Notes: generated by a model from the letters alone, not told the origin. A DNA stretch of 38,733 nucleotides from Acidobacteriota bacterium (GCA_021781495.1 JAJXWS010000029.1:1-38733); one strand, 5' to 3'. Counted from the first letter of the stretch, positions 23,015 through 32,337 are shown. Program-made: numbers and translations.

Positions 23015-24652
23015 GTGCCGGGTCGAACTCAAAAGCATCCATCGCGGACATGCAACAGAATCTTGCGCGGCCTCGGCTGGGCGGGAATCGTGTGGGTAGG
23101 AATTGTGCTCGCGTCTCCTGCGTGGCCACAAAGTTCGGATGTGCGCTATCAGCAGGCGCTACTCGCAATTCAGCAGCACATTGAAGCGAACGATCTGGAA
23201 GGCGCACGTGTCCTGATCTCGGATGCGATCGCACGATTCCCGAACGACGGAGGCATCGAGAATCTGCTCGGCGTGGTGGAGATTCAGCAGGGACATGCGG
23301 ATCGCGCACGGCAGGCATTTTCCGCAGCGATACAGAATAGCCCAAGACTTGTAAGCGCATATCTGAACCTGGGCCGCGTGGAGATGGAGACGGCAGCGGA
23401 AGATCCGGGCGGTCGAGCACAGGCCCTGAATGTCTACGAAAAGCTTTTGAAATTTGAGCCCGAGAATCCCGAGGCGAACTATCAAGCTGCAACCTTGATG
23501 ATGTGGTCGAAGCAGTATCAAGGCTCGCTGAATCATCTGGCCCGGTTGAATGCACAGGCACGGAGTGGAGTTGGCGTACAAAGTCTGATTTGCGCCGACG
23601 AGGCCGGGCTTGGGCATAAGGAAGCTGCGAATCGCGCCGCCGCAAACGTGATTGCCAGTCCCGATTTGAATGAGCAGATTGCGATGATTATCTTGCCTGC
23701 GCTGCGCTCGGCAAGGCGTGCGGATCTGGTGGAGCGCATCTTTGCGGCAGCAGGCGATCGACATGCGCTTTCGGTGCAGGGGCTTCGCGTCCTGGGGCTT
23801 GCGCAGGAGGCTGAAGGAAAGCTGGTGGAGGCTCGGAGTACGCTGGAACGCGCCTACTCCGCTGATCCCTCGTCGGTCGTTCCGCTGGTGGACCTGGCGC
23901 GCGTTGCAAATGCCAGCAAGGACTATCGTGGCGCGTTGGGGTACCTGGCGCATGCACGGGTGATGCGGCCCAGGGACGCCAGCCTTGCCTACGAGTTTGG
24001 AATCACGTGCGCGCAACTGAATCTGTTTGGAGAAGCGCGCAAGGCCATCAGCGAGGCCGTCGCGATGGAGCCGGAGAATCCGCGGTACAACCTTGGCATG
24101 GGAACGGTCGCGTCGTTTGAGCACGACCCCATGCAGGCTCTGCCTTATCTGGAAAAGTATCACGCGCTTCGTCCCGACGATGCGGAGGGGCTTCTGGCGT
24201 TGGGCACGACTTACTTTCGCGCAAAGGACTATGACAATGCTGCTCCGTGGCTGAAGCAAGCGGCCGCGAAGCCTGGCACGGCTGCGCTCGCGAAATATTA
24301 TCTGGGCAGCATTGCGCGCGAGAAGGGAAACCTGGAGGAGGCCATTGCGGACTTAACCGAATCGGATCGGCTGAAGCCGCATCAACCCGAGGTGATGGCC
24401 GAGCTAGGACAGATTTACGTGCAGATGAAGCGGTATACGGATGCAGAGAAGCAATTGAATGCCGCGCTGGCGCTGGATCCTGACAGTTACGCGGCCAACT
24501 TTGGTTTGCTGCAACTCTACGTGCGCACGGGAGATAAGCGGCGGGCCGATCAGGCAAAGCGCTTTGAGGCCGTGAAGGATAAGAATGAGCAGGAGTCACG
24601 CGAGATGATGCGCGTGATTGAGATTGTGCCGCAAGACAAGCAGGCGCAATAA
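23015..24652 (+). CDS. exported tetratricopeptide-repeat protein
   Basis: A 545-residue protein with GTG start at 23015, supported by AGGAG (23003-23007) seven bases upstream. The N-terminus is basic and then hydrophobic (RILRGLGWAGIVWVGIVLASPAWPQSS), a signal peptide. The remainder is a solenoid of about 12-14 TPR units, for example FPNDGGIENLLGVVEIQQGHADRARQAF, RLVSAYLNLGRVEM, PDDAEGLLALGTTYFRAKDYDNAAPWLKQAA, KPHQPEVMAELGQIYVQMKRYTDAEKQLNAALALDPDS. The C-terminus is charged (KDKNEQESREMMRVIEIVPQDK). It likely serves as a periplasmic scaffold; partner unknown. It is divergently transcribed from the shorter TPR gene and ends 49 bases before the convergent SMP-30 gene. Confidence 0.85.
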   Translation: MPGRTQKHPSRTCNRILRGLGWAGIVWVGIVLASPAWPQSSDVRYQQALLAIQQHIEANDLEGARVLISDAIARFPNDGGIENLLGVVEIQQGHADRARQAFSAAIQNSPRLVSAYLNLGRVEMETAAEDPGGRAQALNVYEKLLKFEPENPEANYQAATLMMWSKQYQGSLNHLARLNAQARSGVGVQSLICADEAGLGHKEAANRAAANVIASPDLNEQIAMIILPALRSARRADLVERIFAAAGDRHALSVQGLRVLGLAQEAEGKLVEARSTLERAYSADPSSVVPLVDLARVANASKDYRGALGYLAHARVMRPRDASLAYEFGITCAQLNLFGEARKAISEAVAMEPENPRYNLGMGTVASFEHDPMQALPYLEKYHALRPDDAEGLLALGTTYFRAKDYDNAAPWLKQAAAKPGTAALAKYYLGSIAREKGNLEEAIADLTESDRLKPHQPEVMAELGQIYVQMKRYTDAEKQLNAALALDPDSYAANFGLLQLYVRTGDKRRADQAKRFEAVKDKNEQESREMMRVIEIVPQDKQAQ

Positions 24653-24701
24653 GAGAGAACATGGCCCGGGTTTGATTAGGTGGCCCGGGCCCGCGGTGCG
24701 A

Positions 24702-25814
24702 TCATCGAGGCCGGACAACAGGCGCGCCTGCGATATTTAAGTGGACTCGATAGATGCTGCTGCTTGCCATGATGTAGAGAGTCTTTCTGTCCGCATCTCC
24801 CCAGGCCAGATTTCCGACACGCTCCGGGACGATGATGGTGGCAAGTGGTTTCCCTTCCGGTGAGAAGATCCAGACTCCGCCAGGACCGGCACTGTAGATG
24901 TTGCCTTCACGGTCAACTTTCATCCCATCGGGCGCGCCTTCGCGCTTGTCCGCAGTGGCGTCGTAGAGCAGCTTGGCGTCTGTCAGAGAACCATCCGGCA
25001 ACACACGATAGCGCATCCATATCTTTTTCGGCTCGGAGTTATTCACGTACAGGTACTTTTCGTCCGGCGAGAAGGCTATGCCGTTGGGGCGCGGAAGATC
25101 TGTAATCAGCAATTGCAAGTCGCCGTTTGAGGGCGCTGCGCCGGGCTTTTGTTCGAGCGCGTGCGGAATCCGATACACCCCGTTCATGTGGAGCTGCTTT
25201 TGAGGATCGCTGTCGCTCTGCGTGGCCAGTCCGTAGGGCGGGTCGGTGAAATAGAGCGAGCCATCGGAGCGATACACGAGATCGTTGGGACTGTTCAGTC
25301 GCTTGCCGTGGTAGGAATCCGCAAGCACGGTAATATCCGCGCCGGGACGAAACGATTCGAGCCGGTAGACATCGCGCTGTGCGTGACCTGCAACCGTCAG
25401 GCGGCCGCGAGCATCGAGGGTCATGCCATTCGATCCAGGCTCAGGGCCGCGAAACGGAGCCGAGCCTTTGTAGCCGCTGGGAGTGAGCAGCGTGCTTACG
25501 CCTGCGCCGGGCGTCCACTTGCGAATGCTGTTTCCGGGGATGTCGGCAAAGTAAAGGCTGCCATTTGCCCAGACTGGACCTTCCAGCCATTTGAAGCCGG
25601 TTGCCACGCGCTCAAGCTTTGCCGTGGATGGAATGATTCGATGGCTGGATGCATCAAGCCAGTCCACCTGCAGCGCGGTGATCTTTACGGCGCGCGAACT
25701 AGCTGGTGCGGCGGGCGAAGAGGATGCCGCTGATTTTGCGGATTGAGCCAATGAGATGGATGGCATGGCACCCGCCATCAGGACCAGAGCGCAGAAGCAT
25801 TTCGCAAACGTCAT
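24702..25814 (-). CDS. secreted SMP-30/gluconolactonase-family protein
   Basis: A 370-residue six-blade propeller protein. ATG at 25812-25814 is chosen because AAGGA lies just upstream and a clean signal peptide follows (MTFAKCFCALVLMAGAMPSISLAQ); an in-frame start 31 codons upstream has no such support. After an Ala/Ser-rich linker, the SMP-30 domain shows the metal-ligand positions: Glu in WLEGPVWANGSLYFAD, Asn in NSPNDLVYRSDGSLYFTDPPYG, Asn in RPNGIAFSPDEKYLYVNN and Asp in GAPDGMKVDREGNIY. The family hydrolyses sugar lactones such as glucono- or galactono-1,5-lactone, or related esters; the exact substrate cannot be read from sequence. Periplasmic location and nearby glycosidases fit oxidation-route sugar use. 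Confidence 0.88.
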   Translation of the reverse strand: MTFAKCFCALVLMAGAMPSISLAQSAKSAASSSPAAPASSRAVKITALQVDWLDASSHRIIPSTAKLERVATGFKWLEGPVWANGSLYFADIPGNSIRKWTPGAGVSTLLTPSGYKGSAPFRGPEPGSNGMTLDARGRLTVAGHAQRDVYRLESFRPGADITVLADSYHGKRLNSPNDLVYRSDGSLYFTDPPYGLATQSDSDPQKQLHMNGVYRIPHALEQKPGAAPSNGDLQLLITDLPRPNGIAFSPDEKYLYVNNSEPKKIWMRYRVLPDGSLTDAKLLYDATADKREGAPDGMKVDREGNIYSAGPGGVWIFSPEGKPLATIIVPERVGNLAWGDADRKTLYIMASSSIYRVHLNIAGAPVVRPR

Positions 25815-26254
25815 GGATATTTCCTTTGCAAGAATGGCAAAACGTGTTGAGCGCCGCAGGGGTGATGCTTGCTGGTATCGCGTATCACCTTGAGCTTCTA
25901 ATGCCATCCATCAGTATTCTTTCGGCGTATGCCTGTCAAGACTGGCTGGCGCGAGTGGAAGAGTGCTGGATGCCACCTTGCTCTTCTAGCGCTATTCGCG
26001 GGGAACCTTCGTCATGCTGTGCATGAGAGGCAGGCGTGGCAACTCTTGCGCGATGGCTGGGTGCCGGATAACGAGAAGCTGCTGATGCTGCAATATCGTC
26101 GCGCTCTGACCACTGCCGGACAGACGCGCAAGTATTTATTGAAGAATAACTGAGTGATCCGCCGAGCTGCGGGACTATATGTTTTATCTGCGTTTCAGCA
26201 GGAAGGATGGTAGAATTCGTCGAAGCCTGCTGATTGTCAGCACTCACCCAAGAA
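25815..26254. other. intergenic region with one doubtful small frame
   Basis: Between the divergent SMP-30 and J-domain genes. It should hold two promoters. I cannot place clear -35/-10 elements. The only frame worth mention is 25929-26153, listed separately. Confidence 0.4.
25929..26153 (+). CDS. possible small protein, unrecognised
   Basis: A 74-codon frame (MPVKTGWREWKSAGCHLALLALFAGN to RKYLLKNN) with a short hydrophobic segment (about 16-25) followed by a basic, helical C-terminal half. No ribosome binding site is visible before the ATG and no family is recognised. It could be a small membrane-associated protein, a decayed gene end, or chance. Confidence 0.25.
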   Translation: MPVKTGWREWKSAGCHLALLALFAGNLRHAVHERQAWQLLRDGWVPDNEKLLMLQYRRALTTAGQTRKYLLKNN

Positions 26255-27013
26255 ATGAATAAAGTTGATTATTACGAATTTCTCCAGATAAGTCCTCGTG
26301 CGGACCAGGATACGGTTCATCGTGTCTACCGCTTTCTGGCGGCTCGTTTCCATCCTGATAATCCAAAATCAGGCAATGTGGAGATGTTCGAGCAATTAAA
26401 GACGGCGTACGACGTACTTTCGGATACTGCGCGCCGTGCCGAGTACGACGCATCCCGCGAGAAGGACAGGCCGAAGAGAGCGCCTCTATCTGCATCGATA
26501 GACTTTATGGACATTATGGAAGGCGAGTTGAATCGGCGCCTTGCCGTGCTGGCAGTGCTCTATTTTCGGCGCCGGGCAAACTCATATACACCCGAGGTAT
26601 CTCTGGCTGAGATTGAAGCGCTCATGGGCTTTCCGCGCGACTACCTCGATTTTACGCTGTGGTATCTGCTGAAGAAAGGCTATATTACACGAGCGGATAA
26701 CTCAGATTTTGCACTTACTGCGCAGGGCGTCGATTTTGTAGAGACGCAGCGTGTCAACATTCCGGTTCTGAACAAGCTGTTGACGAGCGGCTCAGAAGTC
26801 GACAGTGCGGCATCAATTCCAGAGATACCGCCTTTCCCTCCGGAGAGCGCCGAGGATCATTCGAATCAGAGTGTGGGCATCAATATCGACCGTCGTGCAA
26901 ACAGGACGGATCGTCGTGTCAATGCTCCTGACTGGCGCCTTATCAAGACCGAACGGCGCGTGAATAAGACGGACCGCCGCGCCAAGAGGGATATGGATTC
27001 GGCCGCGAACTAA
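26255..27013 (+). CDS. J-domain protein with winged-helix-like middle and basic repeat tail
   Basis: A 252-residue protein. Residues 5-70 are a J domain (YYEFLQISPRADQDTVHRVYRFLAARFHPDN .. AYDVLSDTARRAEYD) with the HPD motif at 33-35, which stimulates DnaK ATPase. There is no Gly/Phe region, zinc finger or substrate-binding domain, so it is not canonical DnaJ. Residues about 85-170 (NRRLAVLAVLYFRRR .. VSLAEIEALMGFPRDYLDFTLWYLLKKGYITRADNSDFALTAQG) read as a winged-helix fold with a beta-hairpin wing. The tail after about 205 has four copies of a [DE]-R-R-[AV]-[NK] unit. ATG 26255 is preferred to an upstream TTG. It appears to be a single-gene unit. Confidence 0.85.
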   Translation: MNKVDYYEFLQISPRADQDTVHRVYRFLAARFHPDNPKSGNVEMFEQLKTAYDVLSDTARRAEYDASREKDRPKRAPLSASIDFMDIMEGELNRRLAVLAVLYFRRRANSYTPEVSLAEIEALMGFPRDYLDFTLWYLLKKGYITRADNSDFALTAQGVDFVETQRVNIPVLNKLLTSGSEVDSAASIPEIPPFPPESAEDHSNQSVGINIDRRANRTDRRVNAPDWRLIKTERRVNKTDRRAKRDMDSAAN

Positions 27014-27110
27014 GTTGTCCCGGCTTGTGCGCGGATACCCGGGGCTGTGCATGCATGCAACTTTCATGTTGATTCTTATGCAAGTTGACAAGAGCTATCT
27101 CTGACTTAGA

Positions 27111-29231
27111 TCATGCAGATTCCCTGTGTAACTTAAGTTGCGGGAATGCGGTAATTCGCAGTTTTGCAGAGGCATAGGGAATTAACTGAATTGTTTCTTC
27201 CGCTTGGTCGGTTGCGACCGGGCTTTCCGGTAGAGGATCCGTTGCACCGTCTGTAGCTTGCCATGCGTTGACGCGGCGGGCTTTGGCATGCAATTGCACT
27301 GGGGCGTTGCGACGTGCGAACGCCGTGTTGCCGATTTCTGACTCCGTGACCGTAAAGCTCTTTTCAGGAGCATTCTCGTCGATGCGTAGCGCATAGTTCC
27401 AAGGGGTGGCCGGGAAGACCTGCCAATCGGCCGTCAGGCCGCGGTCACGAAGCTTCACCCAGCTTTCTCCAATGCCGTAGGAAAAGACCAGTGGGCCTCG
27501 CTCAACCGCAACTGAGTTCTTGAACCAGCGGGAGATGCGCGGAGTCATAGGGAAGGTCAGCTCTACTTGATCTCCTGCGTTCCAGGTACGCTCGACCACT
27601 GCGAATGTGCCGGGCGCTGGCTTGGGCTGCGGCTTTCCGTTGATGCGCAGTGTGGCTTCCGTGGCCCAGGCAGGTATGCGGAGATGCAGCGGAAACGACA
27701 CGGGCGATGCAGGACGCACGGTGATGCGAACAGTTTCGCGGAAGGGATACTCCGTCTCTTCGATAAGATGCACGGATGTGTTGTGTATCCGGGTTCGCAC
27801 TTCACAGGGAGCATACACAGCGGCGAAGAGTCCGTCCTGTGCGTCCGTATTCTGTGCGCCTGCAAATAGAAACAGGCTGTTGGTCAACTTTGGCCATCCC
27901 TGATGAAAGTTTGCCGTGCAGCATCCGAAGTTCGGTTCCAGACCGTAAAGATTGGACTCTGGTCCGTCTGTCACCCATGGCTTGTGATGCAGGCTGCACT
28001 CGACCTGATTGGATTCCTGGTTGTATTGATGCGCCCACATGTCATCGGTAAACGTGCCGGGCAATGCATTGAACGCAAGCTTTTCAAGAATGTCCCCGAG
28101 GGAAGCATCGCCAGTAATCGCCAGCGACTGCTCGAGCGAGAACATGTACTCGACAACGGTGCAGAGCTCGGAACCCTGCGTTGGATCGAGTCCGGAGAGA
28201 TGCTCGTCGCAGGAGAACATGCCGTTGGGCATGCCATGGTAGCGGTTCAGCAGTCCGATCATTTTTTGTGCGGCACCGCGATCAGCCTTCGAGTCGGAGA
28301 TAAGGGACCAGACGGGGCCGGTTTTGATGGCTTGCCCATTGTTCACACCGTGCGTGGAGAGCGAAAGATCCTTCAAGCCATTGCCCTGTTCGAGTTTGAG
28401 ATAGTCTGCTGTGATGCGCTGCGTGTACTGGAAGTTGTCGAACTGGGCCATCCAGTCATGGCCTTGCTGGTGCAGCAGGTTTGCGAGATCGAGCAAATAA
28501 GAGGAGCCGGTGCGGTTATACAGCCACACGACACTGAGCAATTGATCCTGCCAGCGGAACTTGCCCCAGTCCCGCAGCGGGCGCGTGGGCAACTCGCGGA
28601 GTTGATAGCGCAGATATCGATCCATGAGTGGGATAACGCGCGGGTCTCCGGTGAGTTCCTGATATTGCATGAGCGCTTTGAGCATCACGATGCGAGGCCA
28701 CCAGTCATCGTTGGAAGACGGCCCGAAGATGCCGCTGGTGGCCTGATGCGTGAGTGTCCAGTCGATGAACTGCTGCGCTATTGCTTTTAATCGCGCATCG
28801 TCGAGCAGCCATGCAAGCGGCACCAGCCCGTCCAGGTAGTATGGTCCGCGCTCCCAGGATTCGCCTGTTCCACCAAGCCAGCCGCTGTTGGGGCCCACGT
28901 CAGCCCAGGTTTCGCCAAGGTGACCGCTGAGACCGGAAGCCTGAATCTGCAACTGATTCTTGAGCCATCCCGCAGGCCGTATGGAGCCCAGCGGGAGAAA
29001 GTAAAACGCGCTCGGCGACAATGGTGCGCGATTGCGAATTGCGCCGGTCTCGGGCGTAGCACTTTGCGAGTTGTCAGCAGAGTGCGGACTTGCATATGCC
29101 GGAATGCCGCGGATGGGAAGGGAGGATGCAAGTCCAGCAAAGGCTGCCTGGCTGAGAAAATGACGGCGTGTGCAGGATGACAGAAATGGAATAGACAAGG
29201 CCTGAACTCCCCGAGATTGCAATGTCAACAT
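27111..29231 (-). CDS. secreted beta-L-arabinofuranosidase-type glycoside hydrolase (GH127/DUF1680)
   Basis: A 706-residue protein. The start at 29229-29231 yields a twin-arginine-like signal, SSCTRRHFLSQAAFAGLAS (about 18-36). The catalytic (alpha/alpha)6 domain covers about 80-460. Residues equivalent to the GH127 cysteine-glycosidase centre are visible: Glu355 and Cys357 (GSELCTVVEYM) plus Cys437-Cys438 (EPNFGCCTANFHQG), the zinc ligands, with Cys437 in the nucleophile position; Glu343 may be the acid/base, with a loop four residues shorter than in the type enzyme. Beta-sandwich domains follow (.. LRIPAWATEATLRINGKP ..). Predicted to remove L-arabinofuranose side chains; GH146 or another DUF1680 specificity is possible. 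A frame extending 55 codons upstream lacks signal-peptide logic and is discarded. Confidence 0.88.
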   Translation of the reverse strand: MLTLQSRGVQALSIPFLSSCTRRHFLSQAAFAGLASSLPIRGIPAYASPHSADNSQSATPETGAIRNRAPLSPSAFYFLPLGSIRPAGWLKNQLQIQASGLSGHLGETWADVGPNSGWLGGTGESWERGPYYLDGLVPLAWLLDDARLKAIAQQFIDWTLTHQATSGIFGPSSNDDWWPRIVMLKALMQYQELTGDPRVIPLMDRYLRYQLRELPTRPLRDWGKFRWQDQLLSVVWLYNRTGSSYLLDLANLLHQQGHDWMAQFDNFQYTQRITADYLKLEQGNGLKDLSLSTHGVNNGQAIKTGPVWSLISDSKADRGAAQKMIGLLNRYHGMPNGMFSCDEHLSGLDPTQGSELCTVVEYMFSLEQSLAITGDASLGDILEKLAFNALPGTFTDDMWAHQYNQESNQVECSLHHKPWVTDGPESNLYGLEPNFGCCTANFHQGWPKLTNSLFLFAGAQNTDAQDGLFAAVYAPCEVRTRIHNTSVHLIEETEYPFRETVRITVRPASPVSFPLHLRIPAWATEATLRINGKPQPKPAPGTFAVVERTWNAGDQVELTFPMTPRISRWFKNSVAVERGPLVFSYGIGESWVKLRDRGLTADWQVFPATPWNYALRIDENAPEKSFTVTESEIGNTAFARRNAPVQLHAKARRVNAWQATDGATDPLPESPVATDQAEETIQLIPYASAKLRITAFPQLKLHRESA

Positions 29232-29467
29232 CGTAGCCAAGTTTGTAGAAAGATGAACAGCGCATCCAGAAAAATACTGCAATCCGGCGCTGTGGTCGGC
29301 GAGGAATGCAGATCTCATGCTTGGCTTGATCTCTATCCGCAGAGTGCATGTGTGACTGCAGCATGTCTTCTCTTTCCTCGACCGTGCCGTTACCATCGAT
29401 TAGCGGGTGTTCCAGCAGACAATAGGAGTGAGACCGGGCCTGCTCCTTTCTTGAGAACGGATATCGT

Positions 29468-30601
29468 ATGACGACTTTGGTTGCGCTGCTCTCCTTTGCC
29501 ATCTGGGTGTACCTGTTTGGATTGCACGGGCGATTCTGGCTCTCAGGCCCCGTGCTGCCCAAACGCGCACCATCGGGGAAGAGCAAAGTAGTCGTGGTTG
29601 TGCCTGCGCGCAATGAGGAAGAGAGCATCCGGCAAAGCCTTGGCTCGCTGCAGGCGCAGGACTATCCAGGGGAACTCTCGATCATCCTGGTGGACGACAA
29701 CAGCAACGACGGCACGGGCGCAATCGCTGCATCGCTCGGGGCCGGAGAGCGACTGACTATCCTCGTCGGCGAGCCCCTGCCACACGGCTGGAGCGGAAAA
29801 CTGTGGGCGGTGCACCAGGGACTTGCCCATGAGACAGCAAAGGCCGCCGACTATGTGCTGCTGACCGATGCGGATATCGAGCATGGGCAAAGTCATGTGT
29901 CGATGCTGGTGGCGAAGGCCGAGACGGATGGGCTTGACCTTGTCTCCGAGATGGTCCGCCTGAACTGCGCCACATGGGCCGAGCGCGCGCTGATACCCGC
30001 TTTCGTGTTCTTCTTTGAGATGCTCTATCCCTTTGCCTGGGTAGCCGATCCGAAGAAGCGATTGGCCGGGGCTGCGGGAGGGACGATGCTCATCTCCCGT
30101 GCTGCTCTGGAGCGCACGGAAGGCGTCTCCTGCATTCGGCATCATCTGATTGACGACTGCGCGCTTGCGAAAGCAATCAAATCGTCTGGCGGGCGCATAT
30201 GGCTTGGCCATTCTGAGAGCGCGATATCGAGGCGCGTGTACCCTGACTGGCGCGATGTGTGGAACATGATTGCGCGAACCGCCTATGTGCAACTCGGACA
30301 CTCTCCGGCGATGCTGGCAGGTTGCATGCTGGCGATGGGGATCATGTATTGTGCGCCGCCAATTCTGACAGTGTTCGCGCATGGCGTACCGTGCATGCTG
30401 GGGATTTTGTCCTGGCTGATGATGGCGGTGGCATTTCAGCCCACGTTGCACCGCTACCGCTGTTCGCCCCTATGGGGCGTTGTCCTGCCCTGCATCAGCA
30501 TGTTCTACCTGGGCGCGACGGTGGCCTCTGCTGTGCGACACCATGCAGGCCGCGGAGGCGGATGGAAAGACCGCGTCTATCCGGAGAGTCCAGCTTCGTG
30601 A
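29468..30601 (+). CDS. hpnB: hopene-associated glycosyltransferase (GT2)
   Basis: A 377-residue membrane-bound family 2 glycosyltransferase. It has an N-terminal helix (about 3-24, ALLSFAIWVYLFGLHGRFW), a GT-A domain with VVVVVPARNEEESI (about 41-54), LVDDNSNDGT, and the metal/nucleotide motif TDADIEHG (DAD at 134-136), and then the acceptor-loop motif AGAAGGTMLI .. DDCALAKAIK. Two or three C-terminal helices and the ending GGGWKDRVYP are typical of HpnB. HpnB proteins occur in hopanoid loci and are thought to glycosylate hopanoid or related lipid precursors, though the exact reaction is not settled. No squalene-hopene cyclase or other hpn gene is in the window. It is divergent from the GH127 gene with a 236-base gap. 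Confidence 0.82.
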   Translation: MTTLVALLSFAIWVYLFGLHGRFWLSGPVLPKRAPSGKSKVVVVVPARNEEESIRQSLGSLQAQDYPGELSIILVDDNSNDGTGAIAASLGAGERLTILVGEPLPHGWSGKLWAVHQGLAHETAKAADYVLLTDADIEHGQSHVSMLVAKAETDGLDLVSEMVRLNCATWAERALIPAFVFFFEMLYPFAWVADPKKRLAGAAGGTMLISRAALERTEGVSCIRHHLIDDCALAKAIKSSGGRIWLGHSESAISRRVYPDWRDVWNMIARTAYVQLGHSPAMLAGCMLAMGIMYCAPPILTVFAHGVPCMLGILSWLMMAVAFQPTLHRYRCSPLWGVVLPCISMFYLGATVASAVRHHAGRGGGWKDRVYPESPAS

Positions 30602-30843
30602 TCCGCTGCAGCGGCGGACACGACACCTGAGCAAGCGCATGGCCTTGAATAGCGGACGGCGTCTGCGCATGGCTGTTCGCGGCCACGCCATCTGTGCCTG
30701 TGTGTACGGATGGAATAGCGGGCTGTTCTTATATCGTCCTTATTCAGGGCGTGATAGAAGCGTAGGAACAGGAGAGGTGCCGCGGTTGGAAGGCTCGTCT
30801 CGCAGACCAGTATGCTGGTTTTGCCCTGGCGATATGTTGAGAC

Positions 30844-30871
30844 ACTCCTGTAGAGTTTGCCATACAGGAGT
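30844..30871 (+). promoter_or_regulatory. hairpin that sequesters the ribosome binding site of the ATP-grasp gene
   Basis: Perfect 9-bp inverted repeat: ACTCCTGTA (30844-30852) and TACAGGAGT (30863-30871), 10-base loop. The right arm contains the Shine-Dalgarno CAGGAG (30865-30870), which lies six bases before ATG 30877. In RNA the ribosome site would be fully paired, implying translational control; as DNA the palindrome could also be an operator. Confidence 0.6.
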
Positions 30872-30876
30872 TTGGG

Positions 30877-32337
30877 ATGGATGCCGGTGTTTCCTCGCAG
30901 TTTGACTTTCTGTTTGGCAACTATCCGCTCGATGGCGCGTTTGACGAGATGCGCGATGCCGATGGGGCGGTGCGGCCTCACTATCAGGCCCTGATAGAGG
31001 ATATTGCCCGTCTTCCCGTTGAGGAGTTGCAGCGGAGAAAACAGTCTGCCGATCTCTCCTTTCTGACGCAGGGCATCACCTTCACGGTCTATGGCCGCGA
31101 AGAGGGTACAGAACGCATCTTTCCTTACGACCTGTTGCCGCGCGTGGTGACGGCCCAGGAGTGGAGTCGCATTGAGAAGGGCCTGACACAGCGCATTATG
31201 GCGTTAAACGAGTTCCTTCGAGACGTCTACTCGGATGCAAAGATTCTGGCCGATCGCGTTGTACCCAGAGAGCTTGTTTACAGTTGCCGGCATTACCGCA
31301 GACAGATGCGTGAGTTCCAGGTGCCGCGCAACGTATACATTGCTGTGGTCGGATCCGATCTGCTCCGGCTGAACTCCGGCGAGTTTGTTGTGCTGGAAGA
31401 TAACCTGCGTGTGCCCTCGGGGGTGAGCTACATGCTCACGAACCGCCGCGTCATGAAGCGCACGTTTCCAAAGCTCTTTCACAGTTATGGGGTGCGCCCT
31501 ATTGAGCACTATCCGCAGCAACTGCTGGCGACGCTGCGCTCTCTGGCCCCGGAGGGACGCACGGAGCCGAACATCGTCCTGCTGACGCCGGGTGTTTTCA
31601 ACTCCGCGTACTTTGAACATACGTATCTGGCACGGCAGATGGGGGTTGAACTGGTAGAAGGCCGCGACCTGGTGACTCATGACAACGTGGTGTACATGCG
31701 CACGACCGATGGGCTGAAGCGCGTGGATGTCATCTACCGGCGCGTGGATGATGACTTTAGCGATCCGCTTGCGTTTCGGCCCGATTCTGCTCTCGGATGC
31801 CCGGGGCTCTTTAATGCGTATCGTGCCGCCAACGTCACTGTGGCAAATGCATTCGGCACGGGGCTTGCGGATGACAAGGCGCTCTATGCTTACGTGCCAA
31901 AGATCATTCGGTATTACCTCAATGAGGATCCGATTCTGAATAACGTGGAGACGTTCCTGATGACAGAGGATATCCAGCGGCGCCACGTGATTGCCAACCT
32001 TGACAAGCTGGTGGTGAAGGCTGTGGGCGAGAGCGGTGGCTATGGAATGTTGATTGGACCGCAATCGACTGCCAAGCAGCAGGAGGAGTTCGCACGCCAG
32101 ATAGAGGCCAATCCCCGCAATTACATCGCGCAGCCGACGCTTGATTTTTCGCGCGCGCCATGTCTGATTGGAGACAAGCTGGAGCCACGCCATGTCGATC
32201 TGCGTCCCTACATACTCTTTGGCGACAAGATTCATATTGTTCCCGGAGGACTGACCCGTGTGGCACTCGAACGAGGCTCGCTGGTGGTGAACTCATCGCA
32301 GGGTGGCGGCAGCAAAGACACCTGGGTATTGCAGTAA
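30877..32337 (+). CDS. circularly permuted ATP-grasp type 2 protein
   Basis: A 486-residue cytoplasmic protein of the DUF404/DUF407 (CP_ATPgrasp_2) family. Recognisable blocks are YDEM-like [18 protein letters not shown] at the start, [47 protein letters not shown], the nucleotide region [57 protein letters not shown], and the late [20 protein letters not shown] with [11 protein letters not shown]. In this family the ATP-grasp domain is permuted. It is predicted to form amide or peptide bonds with ATP, substrate unknown. It heads a three-gene cassette with an alpha-E protein (31-base gap) and a transglutaminase-like protein. Its Shine-Dalgarno lies within a hairpin. Confidence 0.93.
   Translation: MDAGVSSQFDFLFGNYPLDGAFDEMRDADGAVRPHYQALIEDIARLPVEELQRRKQSADLSFLTQGITFTVYGREEGTERIFPYDLLPRVVTAQEWSRIEKGLTQRIMALNEFLRDVYSDAKILADRVVPRELVYSCRHYRRQMREFQVPRNVYIAVVGSDLLRLNSGEFVVLEDNLRVPSGVSYMLTNRRVMKRTFPKLFHSYGVRPIEHYPQQLLATLRSLAPEGRTEPNIVLLTPGVFNSAYFEHTYLARQMGVELVEGRDLVTHDNVVYMRTTDGLKRVDVIYRRVDDDFSDPLAFRPDSALGCPGLFNAYRAANVTVANAFGTGLADDKALYAYVPKIIRYYLNEDPILNNVETFLMTEDIQRRHVIANLDKLVVKAVGESGGYGMLIGPQSTAKQQEEFARQIEANPRNYIAQPTLDFSRAPCLIGDKLEPRHVDLRPYILFGDKIHIVPGGLTRVALERGSLVVNSSQGGGSKDTWVLQ

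Noticed and set aside
27903..28790. A 295-codon plus-strand frame opposite the GH127 gene
   Set aside because: Contains no family motif and lies wholly within a gene with an intact cysteine-zinc centre.
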